Part shown: piece by piece, positions 41,722 to 48,573 of the stretch
Numbering within the stretch: the first letter of the stretch is position 1
Layout of the letters: every line of letters begins with the position of its first letter
From: Candidatus Bruticola papionis
GTDB taxonomy: Bacteria; Vulcanimicrobiota; Xenobia; Xenobiales; Xenobiaceae
DNA length: 50,483 bases
NCBI GenBank assembly: GCA_002407045.1
Contig: DHKB01000039.1
Coordinates: 1 to 50,483, forward strand
Reading direction: 5' to 3'
Notes under the pieces: generated by a model
Databases searched by the model: none
Seen by the model: only the letters and a program-made list of their open reading frames with translations
What the model was told of the DNA's origin: nothing
Made by a program: the position numbers and the translations under genes

Positions 41722-42849
41722 ATGGATAGGATTGGAAATGCTTTAGAGCGGATAGCCGGTGCTCTGGAGCGTATCGCGACGGCTATAGAACGAGGCGCCG
41801 CTATCTCCGGAGACAATTTGTCTGCTGCGGCCGATCTGGTGAAAAAAAGTCAAGAGCTGGGTGAGCAAATTGTTCCCAAGCCACTTCAAGCTGAGGCCGT
41901 TTCTGTAATTGAACAGGCAGACAGAAAAGAACCTACTCCAGAAATTGAAGATGGACTTATTAAGCTAGGCCATAAGATCGAAGACGCTTCTTTATCTAAA
42001 GGTGAAGCAAGTGAAGCTGAAGAGCTTGTTTTTGAATTACCTAGTAACCATGTTAAAGAGGACTTCGCTAAGCGCTATCCTTGTCTATCTGAGTTTTTGG
42101 AAGGTAGAGGTATCACTATTTGTGATGTCTTTGCTCCTCTAGTTCCCAAATCTCTCGATGATAGATTGGAAGAAATTGCCCTCTATATGGGTAATCGCTA
42201 CTCGGATATTTATCCTTTGCTTTTAGCTATAAAAGCCAATTTGCGTACTGGCTTTAACTTCTCTTTGGATTTTACTTCTTGCTCGGCCTCTTCTGCAAAG
42301 GTCATTGACAAGCTTTGCCGTGCGCTTTACGAAATAGCCTTTTTAGATGAATATCGCTACTTAGGCTATCCCGATTTTAAAGTTCAGGCGCGAGCTTCTA
42401 CTATAGGTATTGCTCATAACTTTTTCAGTGGCTTTTGGTTTGAACGTTATGTCGCTCAGCTAACGGCAGCGGTAGTAAAAAGTGTGCGTCGTGAATTTAA
42501 TTTGGCTGAAAATGAGTTTGAAATTATTCGTAATGCCAAGCTTATGTGCCAGGGAATCCCTCGTGAGAGAGATATTTTGGTCAGTTGTGCCAATCAGTAT
42601 TATTGGTTAGAGTGTAAATCTGGCGATAATTACATAGACAGCATTGCCGCTTACGATACTTTTTCCGCCCATTTTGGCTTTGAGCAAGATAATTGCTTCT
42701 TAGTATTCTTGAGCAATGAGGCTGGCTATCATAGGGCCGCCGGTTCGGGAATGCAAATTTGTTCCAGTGCGGAATTTTCTTCTCGATTTGCCGATTTACT
42801 GCGACACAATTTAGAAAAGGCTGGCTATGTTAGAGTAGACCAAGTTTAA
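41722..42849 (+). CDS. PD-(D/E)XK nuclease-like protein with N-terminal coiled coil
   Basis: A 375-residue protein. Residues 1-25 form a tidy amphipathic helix (repeats of ALERIA), perhaps an oligomerising coiled coil. About 80 acidic, probably flexible residues follow, then a helical domain. The C-terminal part has the elements of a PD-(D/E)XK nuclease: Glu241 in GFWFERYV, Asp284 in RERDILV, and Glu297-Cys-Lys299 in YWLECKSGD. The order W-x-E-x-Y ... D-I-L-V ... L-E-C-K-S-G resembles the nuclease domain of Card1/Can2 and DUF1887 proteins, but no CARF sensor domain is visible. It could act on nucleic acids. It starts 52 bases after the leucine-rich-repeat gene, likely in the same transcript. 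The defence link is inference; it might also be a housekeeping restriction-like enzyme. Confidence 0.6.
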   Translation: MDRIGNALERIAGALERIATAIERGAAISGDNLSAAADLVKKSQELGEQIVPKPLQAEAVSVIEQADRKEPTPEIEDGLIKLGHKIEDASLSKGEASEAEELVFELPSNHVKEDFAKRYPCLSEFLEGRGITICDVFAPLVPKSLDDRLEEIALYMGNRYSDIYPLLLAIKANLRTGFNFSLDFTSCSASSAKVIDKLCRALYEIAFLDEYRYLGYPDFKVQARASTIGIAHNFFSGFWFERYVAQLTAAVVKSVRREFNLAENEFEIIRNAKLMCQGIPRERDILVSCANQYYWLECKSGDNYIDSIAAYDTFSAHFGFEQDNCFLVFLSNEAGYHRAAGSGMQICSSAEFSSRFADLLRHNLEKAGYVRVDQV

Positions 42850-42879
42850 AAATATATTCCTTATCGGTTGTCATATCTT

Positions 42880-42943
42880 AAAAATAGCCGCTTTCTCGAT
42901 ATCTGAATCTAGCAGATAATCCTGGAGAAAGCGGCTATTTTTT
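42880..42943. terminator. Bidirectional terminator between convergent genes
   Basis: A perfect 17-bp stem (AAAATAGCCGCTTTCTC and its complement) with a 27-base loop ends in a T run on each strand. It lies between the nuclease-like gene (stop 42849, plus) and the cyclophilin gene (stop 42964, minus) and should end both. Confidence 0.92.
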
Positions 42944-42963
42944 AATTCAGTTAGTTTTTAAGC

Positions 42964-43704
42964 TTACTTAACGACGTAGGCTTTTTTAATCATAGTAGGC
43001 TGATGCTGTGCCGGTAAGCTCTTCAAATAAGCTTCACCATTATACCAAAGCATACCCTGATCGAGTCCCATATCGGGGCTACCTACAGATTTAAACTGAT
43101 CGGCAATTTCCATACCTTTGACAACTTTGCCAAAAGTGCTGAAGTTCTGAGCCTTTAAGAAGTCGTTATTACCGTAGTTAATGAAAACTTGGGTAGAATT
43201 TGTGTGTGGGCCAGCTTTAGCAAAAGCCAAAGTACCGCGATCTAAGTGGAAAAGGCTGGGATCGTCCCTAAAATTCTTTTCTCTCCAATCGCTCATACCT
43301 TTGCGCCAGTTAATACCGAACTGAGCTACGAAAGGCTGAGGGTTTTTCACTACACGGAAAACTGGAGTGTCATCATAGTAACCGGCTTCCACTAATTCTA
43401 CGAAACGCTTGGCAGCGTTGGGAGCAGCCTGAGGATAAATTTCCATATCCACATCGCCGTCGGTGGTTTCGAAGCGAACTAAAGTATACTCGGTAATAGC
43501 CGGAGCATTAGAATCGAAGGGAGTGAGGGAACGATACTGAGCTGACATAGGGCTCTCCTTTTCTTGTTGTTGAGACTCTGCCGGAACACTCTGAGTTTGA
43601 GCGTCCGCTTGGTTTTCTGAAGCTGTCTCTTGCTTTGTGCAACCAAATTGCACACTGGCTAGCAGTACGACGGTAGCTAGTGCAGATATAGCATATTTAT
43701 TCAT
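42964..43704 (-). CDS. Cyclophilin-type peptidyl-prolyl isomerase, probable lipoprotein
   Basis: A 246-residue cyclophilin that catalyses cis-trans isomerisation of X-Pro bonds. The N-terminus is a signal sequence ending in VQFGC, a probable but imperfect lipobox with Cys at about 22; a Gln/Glu/Ser-rich linker follows to about residue 60. The cyclophilin fold has VRFETTDGDVDMEIYPQAAPNAAKRFVELVEAGYYDDTPVFRVV, GTLAFAKAGPHTNSTQVFINYG and FSTFGKVVKGMEIAD. The substrate Arg of FRVV is present and STQVFINYG matches STQFFI. It is about 70% similar to the next gene by eye. A duplication of one gene made the pair. It is probably a periplasmic or outer-membrane folding factor. Confidence 0.92.
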   Translation of the reverse strand: MNKYAISALATVVLLASVQFGCTKQETASENQADAQTQSVPAESQQQEKESPMSAQYRSLTPFDSNAPAITEYTLVRFETTDGDVDMEIYPQAAPNAAKRFVELVEAGYYDDTPVFRVVKNPQPFVAQFGINWRKGMSDWREKNFRDDPSLFHLDRGTLAFAKAGPHTNSTQVFINYGNNDFLKAQNFSTFGKVVKGMEIADQFKSVGSPDMGLDQGMLWYNGEAYLKSLPAQHQPTMIKKAYVVK

Positions 43705-43758
43705 TTCTTTCTCCTAAAAAATGGCTGCTCTTAAGATGTACAGCCATTAGGTTGAAAT

Positions 43759-44481
43759 CTAATCTTTAATAACTTCGGCTTTCAGGATCATAGTGGGTTG
43801 CTGATTAGCCGGAAGTTGCTTTAAATAGGCGCCTCCGTTAGTAGAAAGCATACCTTGGTTTAACCCCATATTAGGATCGCCTACTTGTTTGAAATTGTTG
43901 GCAATTTCTAATCCTTTGGTAATAATACCGAAAGTTGAAAAAGCTTGTCCACGCAAGAAATCGTTATTGGCGTAATTTATAAATACTTGAGTGGAATTGG
44001 TGTTAGGGCCAGCTTTAGCAAAAGCTAAAGTTCCAGCTTCTAAGTGGAAAAGGCTAGGATCGTCGTTGAATTTTTTCTCATTCCATTGACGCTGGCCATC
44101 TCTCCAGTTAATACCAAATTGGGCCACGAAAGGACGAGGAGTTTTGACGACACGGAAAATGGGAGTGTTGTTATAGTAACCAGCTTGAACCAACTCTACG
44201 AAACGCTTAGCCGCATTGGGGGCAGCTTGAGGATAAATTTCCATTTCAATATCGCCAGCGCTAGTTTTGAAGCGTATTTTTACAACTTCGGTTAGAGCTG
44301 GAGCATTGTCATAAAAGGGCTTAAGATGTTTATATTTGGAAACGGCTTCCGTTTGGGCTACCAACATGTTTTGCCCAATATTGGCATTAGATTCAACGGT
44401 CTCTTGGGCCAAAGCCGAAACTGAGCAGCAGCCAATAAGAGCTAAGGAAATAATGAGGTTTTTAGTGAAGAACTTGTTCAT
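43759..44481 (-). CDS. Cyclophilin-type peptidyl-prolyl isomerase, periplasmic paralogue
   Basis: A 240-residue cyclophilin, the tandem paralogue of the downstream gene. It has a Sec signal peptide ending in SVSALAQE, so probably cut after Ala by signal peptidase I and soluble in the periplasm. The catalytic domain has IRFKTSAGDIEMEIYPQAAPNAAKRFVELVQAGYYNNTPIFRVV, GTLAFAKAGPNTNSTQVFINYA and FSTFGIITKGLEIANNFK. The two proteins share the ending PANQQPTMILKA-like / PAQHQPTMIKKA, so the whole proteins, not only the core, were duplicated. The 54-base gap suggests one transcript. One copy is soluble, the other probably anchored. Confidence 0.93.
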   Translation of the reverse strand: MNKFFTKNLIISLALIGCCSVSALAQETVESNANIGQNMLVAQTEAVSKYKHLKPFYDNAPALTEVVKIRFKTSAGDIEMEIYPQAAPNAAKRFVELVQAGYYNNTPIFRVVKTPRPFVAQFGINWRDGQRQWNEKKFNDDPSLFHLEAGTLAFAKAGPNTNSTQVFINYANNDFLRGQAFSTFGIITKGLEIANNFKQVGDPNMGLNQGMLSTNGGAYLKQLPANQQPTMILKAEVIKD

Positions 44482-44520
44482 TTTGTTTTAGTTAAGCCGT
44501 TCCTTTCTTGAATGAAGCTA

Positions 44521-45180
44521 TTAGGGAGAGCCCGGTACATTTTGAGCCGGAGGTAAAGCCCAAGCATCTTTGATATGAGACATATCATTAAATGACAACA
44601 AACAAGGAAAATCTCCGTGATAGCGCAAGCGCACTACTCCGGTATTTCCCAATTCCATAGACCATTGATATTGGCCTTGAGGCGGGCCGACAATACCCCA
44701 AAGTATTGTCCGAATTATGCCGCCATGGCTAAAAGCTATTACGCGTCCATCTTGGGGAAGGTCGCGCCTCCAAGCTTCAGCTCGGTTGGCTACATCTTGT
44801 AAAGTTTCGTCGGCTCCGGGAAAGCAAGTTTTATAAGGATCCTTCCACCAATTGGTCACCTTATCTTGCTCTGCTTTGGTGAGTTCATCCCAAGTTCGTC
44901 CTTCTACAATACCCATAGGGATCTCTCGCAAACGTTTATCTAGGCGTATTTCTTGCGGATCCAAGTTGGGAAGAGCTAAGCGAGCCGTTTCTATACAGCG
45001 GTGTAAATCAGAACTCCAAACTTGAGTAAAGGGGACATCCTTTAAATTGTTCGCCAAGGCTCTGGCCTGGCTCTTCCCCAATTCGTTGAGGGGAACATCA
45101 CTGTGACCTTGCCAGCGTTTGACTTTATTCCAATCGGTACTGCCGTGGCGAACTAGCCAAATTTCTAACATGGCCGCCAA
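44521..45180 (-). CDS. Histidine phosphatase (phosphoglycerate mutase-like)
   Basis: A 219-residue member of the histidine phosphatase superfamily (GpmB/CobC/PhoE group). The phosphohistidine motif is LVRHGSTDWN near the N-terminus, followed by RWQGHSDVPLNELGKSQA, SDLHRCIETARLAL, LREIPMGIVEGRTWDEL and the second His in VIAFSHGGIIRTIL. All four catalytic residues are present. Sequence alone does not separate a small-molecule phosphatase from an alpha-ribazole phosphatase or broad-range enzyme; no cobalamin genes are near, so a general phosphatase is likely. The start is TTG at 45180, five bases after AGGAG; an ATG nine bases downstream is the alternative, with spacing too long. It is the first gene of a minus-strand group with the cyclophilins. 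Confidence 0.9.
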   Translation of the reverse strand: MAAMLEIWLVRHGSTDWNKVKRWQGHSDVPLNELGKSQARALANNLKDVPFTQVWSSDLHRCIETARLALPNLDPQEIRLDKRLREIPMGIVEGRTWDELTKAEQDKVTNWWKDPYKTCFPGADETLQDVANRAEAWRRDLPQDGRVIAFSHGGIIRTILWGIVGPPQGQYQWSMELGNTGVVRLRYHGDFPCLLSFNDMSHIKDAWALPPAQNVPGSP

Positions 45181-45472
45181 ATTTGCTCCTAGCTAAGTCA
45201 ATCCTGCCATAATCGATTTTTTTGCTTACCTAACCGGGCGTTTGAAACTTTACAATGCATATCATACAAACTTTTGTAGTATTTTTTTCTTTAGTTTTTA
45301 TTTACCTTATTATCATATTTTCCTTATTTATTTTTTTTATATTTAATTGTTATGAAAGCCGAATTTTATGAGCTTTTTTCTACTAGATACTGCTCACATT
45401 TTCTCTGATAATTATCAATAAGCAATAGGTTGCGTATAAAAGCGCAACTTAAAGGATTGAGGAGAAACGCTT
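45181..45472. other. AT-rich divergent intergenic region with a leader hairpin
   Basis: Nearly 300 very AT-rich bases lie between the minus-strand phosphatase and the first large hydrolase gene. TACAAACTTTTGTA near 45266-45279 is a short palindrome followed by a T run. At 45429-45448 GTTGCG pairs with CGCAAC just before the ribosome site (GAGGAG) of the plus-strand gene, so it lies in its 5' leader and could protect the mRNA or tune translation. No clear promoter boxes were assigned. Confidence 0.4.
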
Positions 45473-48352
45473 ATGGCTTTAGACAAAATTTCTAGTTTCT
45501 TGGGTGTATCTGGTATTTCCAGTAGTATGTCTACTTTTTCTGGAGTAACCGCTTCAACTTCAGAATTTAGTTTTGCCTCTGAAGATTCCATATCTTTATC
45601 TGGCTCAGAAGCTTTAAATTCCTTGGGCTCTCTTAGTGTAGCTTCTTTAGATGACGACAAAGCTTCTGAAGAAACCGATGGTCAAGCCCAAACTTCTGAA
45701 GAAACTCAAACCGACGAGCAAGCTAAAGGTAGTGAAGAAGCTGAACAAGTGCAAAGCAATGAAAAGGCTTCTGAAGAAGCTGCCAGTGAAGAAGTTCAAG
45801 CTTCTGAAGAAGCCGAAGCCGACCAGAGTACTTCTGAAGATGCTTTGGCCGAAGCTGATAGCAAAAATGCTGAAGCTTCTGAAGCGGCTGCTACCCAAAC
45901 TGTGGCTCAAGCCAAAGCCTCTGAGCAAGCTGCTGCAGCAACTGAAGCCAATGCAGAAGTTGATGAAGCCGACACTGACTTAGAAAAAGCCAAGAGTGAG
46001 CTGGACAAGGTTATTTCTGAAGGAGACCAAGAGGGCAAAGAAGAGACCACGGCCGAAACTTTAAGTAGTTTAGAAGCCGAGATGGAACAGCTCAAAAAAG
46101 AGCAAGAGGAAAAAATTCAAGAGCGTGAAGCTTTAGAGCAAAAGCAAGCTCAGTTGGTAGAAGAATTAGCTGAAGCTCAAGCCGATGGTGATCAAGAAAA
46201 AATAGAGCAACTGAGCCAAGAGTTAAATCAAGTAAACCAAGATTTAAGCAATACTCAAGATGATTTAACCTCCATGCAAAATGACATTTCTCGTTTGAGC
46301 GATACTATCGATTCTACTAAGAATCAGCTTGAACAAGAAAATGCTACTAAAGCTCAAAACCAGCAAGATAAAGTAGACAGTGCTCAATCTGCCCAGCAAA
46401 ATGCTGCTTCCAATTTAGAACAAGCTCAAGCCAAAGCCGAAACGGCTAATACCAATTCTCAAAGCGCTCAACAACAGGCTAGCCAAGCTGGCCAAGCGGC
46501 TACTGAAGCTAGCTCTGCTGCCCAAACTTCTCAAAGTGAAGCTTCTCAAGCCGCCAGCGAAGCTGAACAGTCTCAGTCTAAAGCTGAAGAATCTAAGAGC
46601 ACTTTAGAAGAGCTGAAAGCTGCCGCTGAACAGGCCCGTACTGAAGCTGATAGTAAAGCTGAAGAAGCCAACCAAGCCGATTCTGAAGTATCTGAAGCTC
46701 AGTCCGCTTTGGAAGAGGCTCAATCCGCCACCAAGACTGTTGAAGATGAGGATGGCAACACTACTGAAGTGCAAGATGATGAAGCTATAGCTTCAGCTCA
46801 ATCCGCTTTAGAATCGGCTCAGGCCAAAGCCGAAGCTGCTCACGCAGCTGCCGACGAAGCTGAAGATAAAGCTTCTCAATTAGAGGACATGGTTAGCGCC
46901 GCTGAAGGCACGGCAGAAAATGACGAAGCTGAAGCCGCTCAAGCTGCCGATAGTTCTGAACAAGCTCAAAACCAAGCCGATGAGGATGCCTCTGAAGCTG
47001 AGAGCACTGAAGCAGCTGCTTCAGAAGCCGACACCAAAGCTGAAGAAGCAGCTGGTCAGGCCGATAGTGCCACAGAAAATGCTGAGCAGACTGAAGAAAC
47101 AGCTTCTGAAATAGATACTGAAGCCGAGGAGGCTGAAGAGACGAATGGCTTTGAAGAAGCTGTCGGCGTAACTAACGAAGATTTGCAAAAACAGCTTGAG
47201 GCTTTAGGTGAGCAATTGGCGGCGGCTCAAGCGGCTAGTCAATCTTCTGGCAGTGGTAGCACAGGCAGTTCAGGAGGTAGTGGAAGTTACGGCGGTGTCG
47301 GAGGCAGCGGAAGTGTGGGCAGTTCCGGAAGTTCTGGTAGCGTAAGTTCCGGTTCCTCAGTGAAAAGAAGCAGCGCCGCAGGAGATTTAGATTTGTCTAA
47401 TTGCTCAGATGAAGATATAGCCAATGCTATTGACGGTTTCTTATCCGAACAAGGCTCCGAAGCTCCTGAAGGTACAGGCAAACTCTTTGTTGAGGCTGGT
47501 AAAGAATATAATGTCGATCCTTTGATCTTGCTCTCTATTGCTGGTCAGGAAACGCAGTGGGGCAAAACTGGCATCGGTATCAATGGTTGGATGGGCGTAG
47601 GCGCTTACGACTCCAATCCTACTAATGCTACTACCAATTCCACCTTCTCTGGTGTGCAAAATCAGATCAATGTCGGAGCTAAGACTTTTGCCAATTTGCG
47701 TGAAAAGGGCGGTTCTTCGGCCGATGCTTCAGTAGCTGATCAAACTGCGGCCGTCAATGAAGCTGGTTGGGCTACCGACCAGAATTGGCATAACGGCGTT
47801 ACTAGCATTTACCAAAATCAGGTTAGCTCTTACATGCTTGAGCACTTGGAGGGCGCTTCCACTAAAGGTGGCGAGGGCATAGACGCTGCTCTGAATGAAG
47901 CTTTATCCATGGAAGGTATGACCGAGAGTGCCAACGCTTCTGAAATTAACGCTATTACCAAAGATTGCAACCAAAGTTGGGCTTTAGACTGTCAGTCTCA
48001 GCCTTGGTGCGCTGCTTTCGCCACCGGTATCTTGGCTAAAAATGGCGTTATGGACTTTAGCAATTGCTCCAATGTAAACTATACTCCCACTTTGGTGGAG
48101 TGGTCTAAGAACGAAGGCACTTGGAGCCAAGCTGGTGGCAGCTACGAACCTCAATCTGGCGATATGATTATGTTCGACTGGGATAACACTCGTTCTGGCG
48201 CCGACCATGTGGGCATTGTAGTCAGCTATGACAATTCAACTGGAGTTGTTACTACCGTTGAAGGTAACAGCGGCTCTCCTGGAGCTGTCAGAGTAAAAAC
48301 CTATGATCGCAATCAAGCTTGCGTAATGGGTTACATTTCTCCCAATAAATAG
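45473..48352 (+). CDS. Giant coiled-coil peptidoglycan hydrolase: GH73-like plus CHAP domains
   Basis: A 959-residue protein. Residues 1-62 are a distinctive module (LDKISSFLG, then SISLSGSEALNSLGSLSVAS) shared with the next gene; it is not a Sec signal peptide. Residues 63-590 are Ala/Glu/Ser/Gln-rich, coiled coil or helical (for example LEAEMEQLKKEQEEKIQERE). A Gly/Ser linker follows (about 590-630). Residues 660-790 look like a GH73-type glucosaminidase: VDPLILLSIAGQETQWGKTG, with Glu693, then GVGAYDSNPTNA. The last 150 residues are a CHAP-type amidase: QPWCAAFATG with Cys846, PQSGDMIMF, DHVGIVVSY with His912, and VEGNSG. It should cut both glycan and peptide bonds of the wall. GAGGAG precedes the ATG. 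Confidence 0.85.
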   Translation: MALDKISSFLGVSGISSSMSTFSGVTASTSEFSFASEDSISLSGSEALNSLGSLSVASLDDDKASEETDGQAQTSEETQTDEQAKGSEEAEQVQSNEKASEEAASEEVQASEEAEADQSTSEDALAEADSKNAEASEAAATQTVAQAKASEQAAAATEANAEVDEADTDLEKAKSELDKVISEGDQEGKEETTAETLSSLEAEMEQLKKEQEEKIQEREALEQKQAQLVEELAEAQADGDQEKIEQLSQELNQVNQDLSNTQDDLTSMQNDISRLSDTIDSTKNQLEQENATKAQNQQDKVDSAQSAQQNAASNLEQAQAKAETANTNSQSAQQQASQAGQAATEASSAAQTSQSEASQAASEAEQSQSKAEESKSTLEELKAAAEQARTEADSKAEEANQADSEVSEAQSALEEAQSATKTVEDEDGNTTEVQDDEAIASAQSALESAQAKAEAAHAAADEAEDKASQLEDMVSAAEGTAENDEAEAAQAADSSEQAQNQADEDASEAESTEAAASEADTKAEEAAGQADSATENAEQTEETASEIDTEAEEAEETNGFEEAVGVTNEDLQKQLEALGEQLAAAQAASQSSGSGSTGSSGGSGSYGGVGGSGSVGSSGSSGSVSSGSSVKRSSAAGDLDLSNCSDEDIANAIDGFLSEQGSEAPEGTGKLFVEAGKEYNVDPLILLSIAGQETQWGKTGIGINGWMGVGAYDSNPTNATTNSTFSGVQNQINVGAKTFANLREKGGSSADASVADQTAAVNEAGWATDQNWHNGVTSIYQNQVSSYMLEHLEGASTKGGEGIDAALNEALSMEGMTESANASEINAITKDCNQSWALDCQSQPWCAAFATGILAKNGVMDFSNCSNVNYTPTLVEWSKNEGTWSQAGGSYEPQSGDMIMFDWDNTRSGADHVGIVVSYDNSTGVVTTVEGNSGSPGAVRVKTYDRNQACVMGYISPNK

Positions 48353-48381
48353 GAAATAGTTATAGATCTAATATCTGAATA

Positions 48382-48418
48382 GGTAGCTCTTTGCCAAGGT
48401 GCAGAGAGCTACTTTTTT
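48382..48418 (+). terminator. Rho-independent terminator
   Basis: GTAGCTCT pairs with AGAGCTAC across a 14-base loop and is followed by six T. It comes about 30 bases after the stop of the first hydrolase gene, so the second paralogue, starting 156 bases later, has its own promoter. Confidence 0.88.
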
Positions 48419-48573
48419 ATATACAATGTAAAATAAATATTAACATGGCCCTTGGCACTAGATTAAGCGGAAATAACGATTGATAAAAGGAATGATAAAG
48501 GGCGAGAAAGACCATGTAGTGCAGTGTTTATGCCATCTTTTTTTCGCTTTAATGGATTAGGAGAGACTACTGA

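Noticed and set aside
41722..42849. Reading the nuclease-like gene as a CRISPR-associated Card1/Can2 protein
   Set aside because: No CARF domain, cas gene or CRISPR array is visible in the window; only the nuclease core resembles that family.
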